DNA from: Candidatus Electrothrix rattekaaiensis
Lineage (GTDB): Bacteria > Desulfobacterota > Desulfobulbia > Desulfobulbales > Desulfobulbaceae
Assembly (NCBI GenBank): GCA_032595675.1
Contig: JAVQMD010000002.1
Coordinates: 806,001-870,000, forward strand
Length of the DNA stretch: 64,000 nt
Reading direction: 5' to 3'
A model generated the notes under the pieces. The model saw nothing but the letters and a program-made list of their open reading frames with translations. It made no database searches and was not told where the DNA came from. This document shows, piece after piece, positions 15,825 through 24,293 of the stretch. Each line of letters begins with the position of its first letter. Position 1 is the first letter of the stretch. Position numbers and translations under genes: made by a program.

Positions 15825-17960
15825 ATGACGGATAACCGATTCAACAACAAGGACGGTGACCAGAACGTCGCTCAGGGGGATGGTGCTGTCGGTAAACAGA
15901 TTAATGACCACAGAACGACCTCCCAGGCCATCGACGGCAATGAGAACATTGCCGCAGGTAGGGACATCAACATAACCAATAATCATTACCCGCCCGCCTC
16001 TCCCAACTCTCCCGCCTCTCGCAACCTCCTTCCCAGCGAAGACGCGGTCTTCCTTTACCGCGAAACCGAACTGGCTTGGCTGGATCAGCACCTCCTCCCT
16101 GACAAGGTGGTGGCTGTGTGCGGACCCGGCGGCATGGGCAAGACCTCTCTGGCAGCCCGTGCCGTGCGCAGGCTCCCTGCTGACCGCTTCCCGGACGGGA
16201 TCATCTTTCACACCTTTTACCATCAGGCGAAGACAGCTCAGGCGGTGCAGACCATTGCCTTGGCCCTGCATCTGCCTGTCCAGGGAGATGTGCAGCAGCA
16301 GGTGGCTGCGGCTCTGGGGAGCAGGCAGGCCTTGCTGGTTCTGGACGGAGCTGAGGAGGCGGACGACCTCACCGCTGTGCTGGGTCTGCGTGGGCAGTGC
16401 GGGGTGCTGATCACCACCCGGAAGAAGAGCGACTGCGGGCCGCTACGCCTGGATTTGCAACCTCTGCCGGATGAGCAGTCCGAGGATGTGCTGCGGGCCT
16501 GGGGCGGGGATGCCGGGGACCAGGAAGCCATTGAGGAGATTGCCGAGCTGCTGGGCGGCTGGCCCGTGGCCCTGCGCCTGGCCGGGCATTATCTGCACAG
16601 CACGGGTGAGCCTGCAACAGACTACCTGCGTTGGTTGGAGGAGGAGCCGTTCAAGGAGCTGGGGGAGAGTGAGGAGCACCAGCGGGACAATGCAGCCCTG
16701 CTGCTCCGGCGGAGCACGGCCCAGGTGGGGGAAGATGCCCGCCTTGTGCTGGCACTGGCAGGTTGTCTGGCTTTTGATTCACTCAGTATGGAGCCCATCA
16801 CCGCTCTCTTGAGCAGCTCATCTGCCAAGCAGCCGAAAGGGTTTTGGGCAAGGCTGAAAGCACGCTTCTCTCCTGCCCGTCAACCGTCTTTATCCTTCTC
16901 ATCAGAAGATAAGAGCCGTAGCCGTGATGCCGTACACGAGCTGGTCAATTACGGCCTGCTGGAACGTCGGGGCGACCGCCTGCACATAGGCCATGCCCTG
17001 ATCCATGAGTACGCGGCCCGGAACTTGGCCCTGAGCACGGATGCCCTGGAGCGGGTGGCTGCTTATTATATAGAGTGGTGCGCGGAACAGAGTGCTGCCG
17101 GTGTACCGGGCTATGCCCTGCTGGATGCGGAGCGGGCGCATTGCCTGCGCCTGATTGCGGCCTGCCTGGATGGGGAGCTGTGGGGGGAGGTGAAAGGCTT
17201 GGTTGGGGCAATCAACACCTACCTTGACCGACAGGGCTGGTGGACAGAGATGCTGCTCGCCATAGAGATGCGCCTGACTGCGGCCCGCAAGGCTGAAGAC
17301 CGCCGGGATGAGGCATGGTGCCTGAACAGCCTGGGCTACACCTGCAACAGTCGCGGGGACAAGGAACAGGCCCTTGTCTGGTTTAAGCAATGCCTGCCCA
17401 TCTGCCGCGAGCTGGATGACCGCGAGGACGAAGGCGTGACCCTGAACAACATGGCCTTGATCTACGATGATCTGGGCAAGTACGAGCAGGCCCTGGAGTA
17501 TTACAAGCAGGATCTGAGTATCTGCCGGGAAGGCAACGACCGGGAGGGGGAAGGCGCGACCCTGAATAATATCGCCACGGTTTATTATAACCAGAAGGAT
17601 TACGAGCAAGCCTTGCAGTATTATGAGCAGAGCCTACCTATTCACAGAGAGGTTGGCAATAAGATCGTTGAAGGCATAACCCTGAACAACATTGCCGCCA
17701 TCTACCGTACCCAAGGTGAGTACAGCAAGGCGATTGAGTATAGAGAACAGGACTTGGCGATATGCCGTGAGCTGGGTGACCGGGCCGGAGAGGCGGTAAG
17801 CTGCTGGAACATCGGCACCACCTATTACGATATGGACGACCTTGCCAAGGCCGAGGAATATATTGCCCTGGCCGTGGAGATTGCAGAAAAGATCGGGCAC
17901 CCTGAATTGGAGAAATACCGCAATGGCCTAGAGCAGGTGCGGGCTAAGCGGCAAATGTAG
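15825..17960 (+). CDS. NB-ARC/STAND ATPase with TPR repeats and a Gly/Asn-rich N-terminal motif (NLR-like)
   Basis: 711 residues. Residues 10-55 hold two similar short motifs, GDQNVAQGDGAVG and GNENIAAGRDINIT, separated by a polar stretch and followed by a Pro/Ser linker. The ATPase follows: Walker A CGPGGMGKTSLAAR near 99, Walker B ALLVLDGAEEADD near 170, VLITTRKK near 194 and the GLPLA-like GGWPVALRLAGH near 244. A winged-helix-like region (RDAVHELVNYGLLERR, HIGHALIHEYAARNL) leads to about five or six 40-residue TPRs of the LNNIA-x-IY type from about 480 to the end. The plan is effector or adaptor motif, switch, sensor, as in bacterial NLR relatives, many of which act in phage defence. The N-terminal motif could be a self-assembly adaptor. 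The stop codon is supplied by a GTAGGGGC palindrome. Confidence 0.88.
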   Translation: MTDNRFNNKDGDQNVAQGDGAVGKQINDHRTTSQAIDGNENIAAGRDINITNNHYPPASPNSPASRNLLPSEDAVFLYRETELAWLDQHLLPDKVVAVCGPGGMGKTSLAARAVRRLPADRFPDGIIFHTFYHQAKTAQAVQTIALALHLPVQGDVQQQVAAALGSRQALLVLDGAEEADDLTAVLGLRGQCGVLITTRKKSDCGPLRLDLQPLPDEQSEDVLRAWGGDAGDQEAIEEIAELLGGWPVALRLAGHYLHSTGEPATDYLRWLEEEPFKELGESEEHQRDNAALLLRRSTAQVGEDARLVLALAGCLAFDSLSMEPITALLSSSSAKQPKGFWARLKARFSPARQPSLSFSSEDKSRSRDAVHELVNYGLLERRGDRLHIGHALIHEYAARNLALSTDALERVAAYYIEWCAEQSAAGVPGYALLDAERAHCLRLIAACLDGELWGEVKGLVGAINTYLDRQGWWTEMLLAIEMRLTAARKAEDRRDEAWCLNSLGYTCNSRGDKEQALVWFKQCLPICRELDDREDEGVTLNNMALIYDDLGKYEQALEYYKQDLSICREGNDREGEGATLNNIATVYYNQKDYEQALQYYEQSLPIHREVGNKIVEGITLNNIAAIYRTQGEYSKAIEYREQDLAICRELGDRAGEAVSCWNIGTTYYDMDDLAKAEEYIALAVEIAEKIGHPELEKYRNGLEQVRAKRQM

Positions 17961-18238
17961 GGGCGACCGGCCGGTCGCCCGTACGGAATGCACCGGGTGG
18001 TAATGGTCGGGAATATCGTTGGGCAGGGTAGGGGCAGGTCCCCGTGCCTGCCCTGTATGTTTCCGGGTAGACACAGGGGTCTACCCCTACAGGATTGTGT
18101 TGATTTATCGCCGGGGGCGTAGGGGCAAATCCCCGTGTTTGCCCATGATGGTTCCGGGGAGACACAGGGGTCTTCCCCCTACAGGCAACGTGTCGTTTCA
18201 TCGGGACAATGCAGGGGCACGGCGCGTCATGCCCCTAC
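17957..18238. repeat. Cluster of GTAGGGGC palindromes and compound elements
   Basis: Four elements lie here. A simple 28-bp copy (17957-17984) has GTAGGGGCGACC and GGTCGCCCGTAC arms. Two compound copies of about 64 bp (18028-18090 and 18119-18182) start GTAGGGGCA and end CCCCTAC, and share the inner motifs TCCCCGTG and GACACAGGGGTCT. A short copy (18211-18238) is related to the one at 8544. The spacing is not regular. Confidence 0.85.
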
Positions 18239-18270
18239 GGAATCATCTTCCTCCCCCCATCACCCTTTGC

Positions 18271-18425
18271 TTCATGCCTGTACGAACCCATCTTTCCTAC
18301 CTGCACGAAAGGGCTGTTCCTACCTGCACGAACCATCAGTTCCTGCCTGCACGAAAGGGGCTGTTCCTACCTGCACGAACCATCAGTTCCTACCTGCACG
18401 AAAGGACTGTTCCTACCTGCACGAA
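18271..18425. repeat. Tandem minisatellite with unit TTCCTACCTGCACGAA plus a 7-8 base spacer
   Basis: Six clear units and one degenerate first unit follow each other. The 16-base core is nearly constant; the spacers alternate between AGGG(G)CTG and CCATCAG, so the higher-order unit is about 46 bp. With the flanking palindromes this fills the 840-bp stretch between the NB-ARC gene and the next secreted protein, which otherwise holds only one tiny possible gene. Confidence 0.85.
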
Positions 18426-18622
18426 CGAGGCATTGGTGGGTACACCAACAGGGCCTTGGTGTCTGCACGAACCAATCTTCACAGCCTCCTGTACATTTCA
18501 GCCACACCCTACTGCGGCGCAGATACAAAAACAGGTTGACAGGCACGGCAATCCGTCCTACTCTGAGCAGAAACAAGTTCACAGCGTCATCTCAGCCGGT
18601 TAAACACAACAGGAGGAGTGCC

Positions 18623-18679
18623 ATGACAACAATTCAACGGAGGCCCGAGGTCAACGCCCTCACCACGCCCCGTTCCTGA
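18623..18679 (+). CDS. Very short possible gene or truncated gene start (18 aa)
   Basis: An ATG with a strong AGGAGGAG site opens an 18-codon frame (MTTIQRRPEVNALTTPRS) and then stops. The good translation start suggests a real gene start, while the length suggests a cut-off remnant or a leader peptide. The protein family is not recognised. No continuation in another frame is obvious. Confidence 0.25.
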   Translation: MTTIQRRPEVNALTTPRS

Positions 18680-18801
18680 TGCATTCCAGATATCCTGTAC
18701 ATGTGCGGATCTAATTGTCCTGAATCTGGGTTCCCCTGCTCGGTATTCCCTGTAACGCAACCCATTTTACCTTAATAAGAAAGTAACAAAGGAGAAAGCT
18801 T

Positions 18802-19662
18802 ATGAAAACGCTCACCGGAAAACGCTCACCGGCGCAACTCGTTGCTCTGTTTGCAGCCGCACTTTGCTTGTTGTCGCTTAACACGGCCCCAGGTCACGCC
18901 CAGCCTGTATCAGGCCGCTTCGCGCAGCCTCATGCCATATTAGGCACCTGTCAGGCCCGCTATGAAGTGGTGGTCACCCATGTGGACGGCAGGCCCATGA
19001 ACAAGGTTATCCAGTTCGGCGAGTTCCAGAGTCAAGGCAGGGGGCCGATTCCGCCCCAGGCAGCCCAGCGTGCTAGAGAGAACGCTGAACGCTGTATGCA
19101 GACCCAATGGAACGGCAGGCAGAGCGGGATGGCCCCCTCTGAATGTATGGATCAGCGGCGTATTACCGGGTATAATGTACAGAACTTTCAGAACACCCTG
19201 GATCGGGAGATTTGTCAGGCACTCAAGCCCCTGTCTTGTGCCCAAGGGAGAGCTCAGATTCGTTATTCCATTTTTGCTGTGGTCGATGGAGGTCCGGGTT
19301 GCGGCACCCGTATGAGTCCGGTTTCCAGAACTCCGCTCGACAGCAACGTCATGACCCAATGTAAATGCCGGAAGCCGATGCCTGCACCGCAGCAGGTTTC
19401 CCCGGCCCTGGGCACGGTATTTCATCATATCCCACGCCGCACCTTGGTAGCTTGGCAGCCTGTTCCCAAGGCCCAGAGCTATGTGGTTGAAGTCAAGTAT
19501 AACGGCAGGCTGTGGACGACCCTTAATGCCACCGGTGAGGCCACCTTTGTGACCTTTGATTTTCCCGGTGCTGGTCAGGGAGAGTGGCGCGTGCTTGCCC
19601 AAAACCGACGCGGAAGGCAGGGGACACCAAGCCCGTGGCACCGCTTTCAATACCAACGCTAA
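18802..19662 (+). CDS. Secreted cysteine-containing protein with a C-terminal fibronectin-III-like domain, function unknown
   Basis: 286 residues with an AAAGGAG site before the ATG. A signal peptide (LVALFAAALCLLSLNTAPGHA) should be cut after GHA near residue 33, so the protein is periplasmic or outside. The middle part has about eight Cys (GTCQARYEVV, AERCMQTQW, SECMDQRR, EICQALKPLSCAQ, GPGCGTR, QCKCRKP), enough for several disulfides. The C-terminus (LVAWQPVPKAQSYVVEVKYN and GEWRVLAQNRRG) reads like a fibronectin-III or Ig-type strand set. I do not recognise the N-terminal domain. Confidence 0.75.
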   Translation: MKTLTGKRSPAQLVALFAAALCLLSLNTAPGHAQPVSGRFAQPHAILGTCQARYEVVVTHVDGRPMNKVIQFGEFQSQGRGPIPPQAAQRARENAERCMQTQWNGRQSGMAPSECMDQRRITGYNVQNFQNTLDREICQALKPLSCAQGRAQIRYSIFAVVDGGPGCGTRMSPVSRTPLDSNVMTQCKCRKPMPAPQQVSPALGTVFHHIPRRTLVAWQPVPKAQSYVVEVKYNGRLWTTLNATGEATFVTFDFPGAGQGEWRVLAQNRRGRQGTPSPWHRFQYQR

Positions 19663-19671
19663 TGAAACCGT

Positions 19672-19707
19672 TCCGCCCTCCCTGCTTTTTTTGCTTGGGA
19701 GGGCGGA
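19672..19707. terminator. Strong hairpin between the secreted protein and apgM
   Basis: TCCGCCCTCCC pairs perfectly with GGGAGGGCGGA over 11 bp around a 14-base loop, starting 10 bases after the stop. A T run is present only inside the loop. It may end the upstream transcript or shield its 3' end; it ends 18 bases before the apgM ATG and so could also affect apgM translation. Confidence 0.5.
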
Positions 19708-19725
19708 GGATGAAACTGAACGCCT

Positions 19726-20967
19726 ATGAAATACATTCTCCTTATCGGCGACGGCATGGGTGATACCCCGGTGCCAGCACTCGGGGGCAGAACCCCGCTG
19801 GAAGCCGCTGACAAACCCGCCATTGACCGACTCTGTGCAGCTGCCGAGCCGCTGCTGGTTCGCACCGTGCCAGAGGGCTACCCACCGGGCAGTGATGTAG
19901 CGAACCTCTCCCTGCTCGGCTATGAGCCAGAGAAATACTACACTGGTCGGGCCCCCTTGGAGGCGGCCAGCATGGGAGTGACGATCCCAGAAGATGCGCT
20001 GGCCTTTCGCTGCAATCTGGTCACGGTGGAGTATCTGGATGGCGACCGCATGACCATGATCGACTACAGCGCGGGGCATATCAGTACCGAGGAAGCGGCG
20101 GAGCTGATCACGGCGGTGCAGGCGGCCTGCGGCACGGACCGACTTCGCCTGTATCCCGGAGTCAGCTATCGCCACCTGCTCATCCATCAAGGCGGAGTGC
20201 CTGACTCCCTGCGCACGGTTCCTCCCCATGATTATATGGATCAGGATGTGACCGCGTTTTATCAGCAGTACCTTGGGGTTGATTATCTTGCCGAGCTGCT
20301 GCGGACTTCCGCCCGAGTACTTGCCGAGCATCCGGTGAACCAGAAGCGGCTGGCTGAAGGCAAGCGACCAGCCAACAGCATCTGGATCTGGGGGGAGGGG
20401 AAGAAGCCTGCTATGAATACCTTGCAGGAACGGCACGGTATCACGGGCAGCCTGATCTCTGCGGTGGATCTGCTCAAAGGTCTGGGCGTGTGCAGCGGCT
20501 TGGAGGTGCCCGAGATCGAAGGGGCAACCGGCTGGCTGGACACCAATTATCAGGGTAAGGTAGACGCTGCCCTTGATGCCTTGCAAACCCAGGACTTTGC
20601 GCTGGTGCATGTGGAAGCCCCGGATGAGGCCGGTCATCAGGGATCGGCAACGAATAAGGTGCGGGCGATTGAGGATTTTGATGCCAAGATCGTGGCTCCG
20701 ATTATTGCCGAGATGGATCGTCGGGGGGAGCTGTATCGCCTCGTGGTGACTATGGATCATTACACGCCCATTGCTCGACGTACCCACGAGGATTGGCCTG
20801 TGCCTATGTTCATCTATGATTCCGAGGGTGTTGCTCGGCCTGCCGGGTGCCCCTACACCGAGGCAAACATCATTGCCGCGGCAGAGCAAAGCGACCTCTG
20901 CCTGGACAGCGGGGCCGCCTTCTTTACCCGCTTTACCGGAACAAAGGATGGAGAACGACATGGTTGA
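19726..20967 (+). CDS. apgM: 2,3-bisphosphoglycerate-independent phosphoglycerate mutase, archaeal-type (ApgM)
   Basis: 413 residues. The N-terminus MKYILLIGDGMGDTPVP carries the first metal-binding Asp of the alkaline-phosphatase superfamily, and PPGSDVANLSLLGY holds the Ser that takes the phosphate. Further metal ligands lie in VHVEAPDEAGHQG and VTMDHYTP. The length fits ApgM, which is shorter than bacterial GpmI. It interconverts 3- and 2-phosphoglycerate in glycolysis and gluconeogenesis. The stop overlaps the start of the next gene (ATGGTTGA), so the two are translationally coupled. Confidence 0.93.
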   Translation: MKYILLIGDGMGDTPVPALGGRTPLEAADKPAIDRLCAAAEPLLVRTVPEGYPPGSDVANLSLLGYEPEKYYTGRAPLEAASMGVTIPEDALAFRCNLVTVEYLDGDRMTMIDYSAGHISTEEAAELITAVQAACGTDRLRLYPGVSYRHLLIHQGGVPDSLRTVPPHDYMDQDVTAFYQQYLGVDYLAELLRTSARVLAEHPVNQKRLAEGKRPANSIWIWGEGKKPAMNTLQERHGITGSLISAVDLLKGLGVCSGLEVPEIEGATGWLDTNYQGKVDAALDALQTQDFALVHVEAPDEAGHQGSATNKVRAIEDFDAKIVAPIIAEMDRRGELYRLVVTMDHYTPIARRTHEDWPVPMFIYDSEGVARPAGCPYTEANIIAAAEQSDLCLDSGAAFFTRFTGTKDGERHG

Positions 20968-21409
20968 TCTGCGGATGGAAATGAGAGAGCCGATCTTTCG
21001 GGTGCAGTACCGGGTGATCTACGGCGATACCGATTCCGGCGGGGTGATGTATAATGCCAACTATCTCCGTTTGATGGAAATAGGGCGAACCGAGCTGATG
21101 CGTAACTGGGCTCTGTCCTACAGCGAGATGGAGCAAGAGGGGATTATCCTGCCGGTGACCGAGAGCTATCTGCGCTACAAGGCCCCGGCCCGCTATGATG
21201 ATCTGATCACTATTGCCACCTCCCTTGCCGAGGTTAAACTTGTCTCTTGTCGCTTTCATTGCATGATTAGCCGTTGGGAAGAAGAACGGAAGCGGGACCA
21301 GCTCCTCGTCAAGGGGTTTACCAATCATGCCTGTATTAATCGGCAGGGCAAGTTGATGCCCTTTCCAGACAATATTCGGGAGATTATTCAGGGCGTAATG
21401 GCAACATAA
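20960..21409 (+). CDS. YbgC-like acyl-CoA thioesterase (hotdog fold)
   Basis: 149 residues from the ATG at 20960, chosen because GGAG lies six bases upstream and the start overlaps the apgM stop. The motif VIYGDTDSGGVMYNANYLRL (residues about 15-34) is the 4HBT active-site signature with its catalytic Asp. Further conserved parts are GRTELMRNW and LRYKAPARYDDLI. Members cut acyl-CoA or acyl-ACP thioesters in the cytoplasm; YbgC is linked with phospholipid metabolism and the Tol-Pal system. A link to ApgM other than co-transcription is not evident. Confidence 0.9.
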   Translation: MVDLRMEMREPIFRVQYRVIYGDTDSGGVMYNANYLRLMEIGRTELMRNWALSYSEMEQEGIILPVTESYLRYKAPARYDDLITIATSLAEVKLVSCRFHCMISRWEEERKRDQLLVKGFTNHACINRQGKLMPFPDNIREIIQGVMAT

Positions 21410-21496
21410 GGCATAAGGCAAAAGGTGAGGTAAAAGATGAGGCCGCGTGAGATGGAGCCAGAGAAATAAAAAAGAGTCATAGTGCAAAATAAGATG

Positions 21497-21525
21497 TTGA
21501 CAGGGAATCAATACTGTTCTATAGT
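21497..21525 (+). promoter_or_regulatory. Sigma-70-type promoter of tRNA-fMet
   Basis: TTGACA (21497-21502) and TATAGT (21520-21525) are separated by 17 bases. The -10 box ends 12 bases before the mature tRNA. No GC-rich discriminator is obvious. Confidence 0.8.
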
Positions 21526-21537
21526 GTTCCTCAGTGA

Positions 21538-21614
<77 letters not shown>

Positions 21615-21626
21615 CAACGATATTTC

Positions 21627-21662
21627 AAGGCCGTACAGTGTATAACTGTACGGCCTTTTTTT
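21627..21662 (+). terminator. Rho-independent terminator of tRNA-fMet
   Basis: GGCCGTACAGT pairs perfectly with ACTGTACGGCC (11 bp, extended by A:T pairs) around a 5-base loop, followed by a run of seven T. Confidence 0.95.
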
Positions 21663-21696
21663 GTTGATCCAACCAAAATCATCCGGAGGGAATCAC

Positions 21697-22311
21697 ATGT
21701 ACGCACTTGCGGTAAACGGGAGCCCGAGAAAGGGCGGCAATACGGAGACCTTATTGAAAGAGGTTGTAGGGGAACTCGATAATCTGGACTGGCAAACAGA
21801 GCTGGTTCAAGTTGGCGGCACAGATATCCGTGGCTGTCTGGCCTGTCACGGCTGCTTTAAGAATCAGGACAATCAGTGCGTGCAGAAGGAGGATGCTTTT
21901 AACGAGATCTACAGGAAGATGCTCAAGGCTGATGCGATTATCTTGGGATCGCCAGTCTACTTTGCAGCGGTCGGTGCTGATCTCAAGGCCCTTATCGAGC
22001 GGGCGGGCTATGTTGCTTATGCCAATAACCATGCTTTTGCCGGTAAGATCGGCGCGGCGGTTGTCGCTGTCCGAAGAGGGGGTGCCACGCATGTCTTTGA
22101 CACTATCAACCATATGTTTCAGATGTCTCAGATGATCGTGCCTGGATCAACCTATTGGAATATGGGCTTCGGCCTGCACAAGGAAGATGTGCAGGATGAT
22201 ACGGAAGGGATGGCCAATATGCGCCATCTTGGTCGTGCCATAGGCTGGCTGGGCAAGGCGATTCAGCCGGTTTGTGCGAACTATCCTAAAAAAGGGCGAT
22301 TGGACGAGTAG
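21697..22311 (+). CDS. Flavodoxin-fold NAD(P)H-dependent oxidoreductase
   Basis: 204 residues from the ATG at 21697, which has a GGAGGG site. The FMN-binding motif NGSPRKGGNTETLL lies at the N-terminus, followed by GCLACHGCFKNQDNQC (four Cys in a cluster) and AIILGSPVYFAAVGADLKAL. This is the iron-sulfur-flavoprotein or NADPH-dependent FMN reductase pattern; the Cys set could be a redox or metal site. These cytoplasmic flavoproteins reduce quinones or act as electron carriers in anaerobes. It stands alone after the tRNA terminator. Confidence 0.88.
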   Translation: MYALAVNGSPRKGGNTETLLKEVVGELDNLDWQTELVQVGGTDIRGCLACHGCFKNQDNQCVQKEDAFNEIYRKMLKADAIILGSPVYFAAVGADLKALIERAGYVAYANNHAFAGKIGAAVVAVRRGGATHVFDTINHMFQMSQMIVPGSTYWNMGFGLHKEDVQDDTEGMANMRHLGRAIGWLGKAIQPVCANYPKKGRLDE

Positions 22312-22338
22312 AGTAAAAGAACCGGTTGTTAAAAAAGG

Positions 22339-22370
22339 AGGTTGTATAAGGATGCTTGTACAGCCTTTTT
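22339..22370 (+). terminator. Rho-independent terminator of the flavodoxin-like gene
   Basis: AGGTTGTATAA pairs with TTGTACAGCCT (11 bp with two G-U pairs) around a 6-base loop, followed by a run of T. It lies 27 bases after the stop. Confidence 0.75.
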
Positions 22371-22442
22371 CCACATCTGCCCGAGCTAGAACGGGTTGAA
22401 ATTCTTGGGGTGTCAATTACTCCAACAGCTTGACCACAGAAT

Positions 22443-22490
22443 TAAGCGACTAAGTAAGCGACTAAGTAAGCGACTAAGTAAGCGACTGAG
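22443..22490. repeat. Four tandem copies of the 12-mer TAAGCGACTAAG
   Basis: The first three units are perfect and the fourth has one change (TAAGCGACTGAG). It lies in the 270-bp gap between two converging genes, outside any coding region. Confidence 0.92.
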
Positions 22491-22580
22491 ATTATTCGAT
22501 CCGGCTTGAGACTGTGCTACTGGCCTGACATCCCACCAAAATTTTATCACCTTTCGGCAGACCGGAGGCAGCGATTCTTT

Positions 22581-24293
22581 TTACCGAATATATCCCTGTT
22601 CTTCAAGATAAAGGAAGATCTCCTGTACCGCTTCAGCCGGAGTCATCTTTGACGTATCAATGGTTATTTCGGGATTACTCGGCGGGATGTACGGATCCGA
22701 AATACCTGTCACTCCTTTGACAAGCCCGGCCCGTGCCTTTGCGTACAAGCCTTTCCGGTCCCGCTGCTCACAGACCTCCAACGGGGTTGCGATATGGACC
22801 TCAATATAACCGCCATAACGACTGATCAGGCGTCGGTTTTCTTGACGAGACTCTTCATAGGGCGCAATGGGTGCGCAGAGGGCAATGCCGCCGTTCTTGG
22901 TGATTTCGCTGGCCACAAAGCCGATTCTGATGACATTGAGATCGCGGTGTTCCTTGGAAAAAGTCAGCTCTGAGGAGAGGTTTTTGCGGACAATATCACC
23001 GTCCAGGAGGGTAACCGGGCGGTCGCGCATTTCCATAAAGCGCACCATCAGGACCTTGGCAATGGTTGATTTTCCAGATCCAGACAGGCCGGTGAGAAAA
23101 ACAGTGAGGCCTTGCTTGGAGCGCGGCGGAAAAGAACGGCGCAGTTCAGCGACAACGTTGGGAAAGGAAAACCATTCTGGGACGTTCTCTCCTTTTTCCA
23201 GGCGTCGTTTTAACTCTTTGGAGTTAATGTCTCTGACCTTCTCATCAGGTATGTCGGCAAGGTAGACGTATTTTCCTTGTTCCTCGGCATAGCCCATAGC
23301 TCGTTCTGGAACCATTTCAATACCGGTCTCTTCTGCCAGTGAGGCAACAAGTTCTTGAGCCTCGCCTTGGGGATAAAACAGGTCGGCATTGGTGCCAGCA
23401 AAGGGGTCGCCGTGGTCTGCTGCCACGATAAAATGAGTACACCCGTAATTTTTACGGATCAGGGCGTGCCAGATCGCCTCTCTGGGGCCAGCGTATCGCT
23501 CCGCCAGCGGAATAATCCCGAGCTGGATCATATTGCGGGGGAAATGTTGGACAAATTCCTGATAACAATGCACATGGGTGTAATGCTCCATATTGCCAGG
23601 ATGATCCAGGCCAACGACCGGGTGCAGGAAAAGAGAACTTCCGGTTTCACGAGCTGCTGCCAGGACCATCTCCCGATGGGCGCAGTGCAGGTATTCTCTG
23701 GTATGAAAACCGACCACTCGTCGCCAGCCATATTGGAGAAAACGGCGGTTGGTCTCTGCCGGAGTGAGGCGAAGGTCGCAAAAATCATAATGGATGGGTA
23801 GGGTCACGCCTTCCACGGTTCCGCCTATATACCAGTCTTTGACTTCGGAGAACAGGGCCTGGACACCGGGATGCTGTTCAGGGACGTCTGTGCCGTAGAC
23901 GGCTTTTGCTTCTGTTTTTTTATCCGCCTTCCAGATATCACTGACCGTGAGAATTGCCAGGAGAAAACCTTCCTGATCGTTGAGTCCTATGCATTGTCCC
24001 GGTTGCAGGGAAGCAGCAAACTCTTCGTTCACATCAAGGCAAATGGGAACGGGCCAGACAGAGCCATCAGCTAGGCGCATTTCTTTGAGCACGTTCTCGT
24101 AATCTTCTTGGCCCAAGAAGCCTGCCAAAGGATAAAAGGCCCGGTTGAGCAGGGACTCAAGGTCACGGAGCTGCCGTCTATTGAGATCCGTTGATATCAG
24201 ATGGACAGCCTCGGACCGCAAATGCTTGGCCCGACAAGAATGGACGATCAGGCTCTCGGAATAGGAAGTAGCATGAGAAAGGTTGTCTTTCAT
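22581..24293 (-). CDS. Fused ATP-sulfurylase-like / adenylylsulfate kinase protein (Sat-CysC fusion)
   Basis: 570 residues. The N-terminal 390 are an ATP-sulfurylase fold (NRAFYPLAGFLGQEDYENVL, PVPICLDVNEEFA, HPVVGLDHPGNMEHYTHV). The C-terminal 170 are an APS kinase with Walker A GLSGSGKSTIAK near residue 400, LLDGDIVRKNLSSEL and APYEESRQENR, all intact. In the sulfurylase the conserved QxRNPxHxxH motif reads HTREYLHCAH (about 196-205) and the GRDHAG loop reads AADHGDPFAG (about 289-298), so catalysis may be altered or lost. Fusions of this type make PAPS from sulfate for assimilation or sulfation. The gene has no operon partner, unlike a dissimilatory sat with aprBA. Confidence 0.88.
   Translation of the reverse strand: MKDNLSHATSYSESLIVHSCRAKHLRSEAVHLISTDLNRRQLRDLESLLNRAFYPLAGFLGQEDYENVLKEMRLADGSVWPVPICLDVNEEFAASLQPGQCIGLNDQEGFLLAILTVSDIWKADKKTEAKAVYGTDVPEQHPGVQALFSEVKDWYIGGTVEGVTLPIHYDFCDLRLTPAETNRRFLQYGWRRVVGFHTREYLHCAHREMVLAAARETGSSLFLHPVVGLDHPGNMEHYTHVHCYQEFVQHFPRNMIQLGIIPLAERYAGPREAIWHALIRKNYGCTHFIVAADHGDPFAGTNADLFYPQGEAQELVASLAEETGIEMVPERAMGYAEEQGKYVYLADIPDEKVRDINSKELKRRLEKGENVPEWFSFPNVVAELRRSFPPRSKQGLTVFLTGLSGSGKSTIAKVLMVRFMEMRDRPVTLLDGDIVRKNLSSELTFSKEHRDLNVIRIGFVASEITKNGGIALCAPIAPYEESRQENRRLISRYGGYIEVHIATPLEVCEQRDRKGLYAKARAGLVKGVTGISDPYIPPSNPEITIDTSKMTPAEAVQEIFLYLEEQGYIR

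Noticed and set aside
16902-17609. 235-codon open frame antisense to the NB-ARC/TPR gene
   Set aside because: Created by the repetitive TPR codons on the other strand; no start signal or known domain.
18271-18425. CRISPR-like array
   Set aside because: The repeat core is only 16 bases, the spacers are 7-8 bases and only two kinds alternate, so they cannot be acquired spacers; no cas gene is near.
18019-18679. Three overlapping open frames across the repeat field (with FLPARK/YLHER repeats)
   Set aside because: They translate the palindromes and the minisatellite, all three frames stay open because the repeat lacks stops, and none has a ribosome-binding site at its start.
18940-20961. 673-codon open frame on the minus strand over the secreted-protein gene and apgM
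   Set aside because: It lies antisense to two well-supported genes, has no family motif and a composition typical of the mirror frame of GC-rich coding DNA.
22581-24293. Reading the sulfurylase gene as a dissimilatory sat
   Set aside because: It is fused to an APS kinase, has altered sulfurylase motifs and no aprBA or qmo genes nearby, so an assimilatory or sulfation role is more likely.
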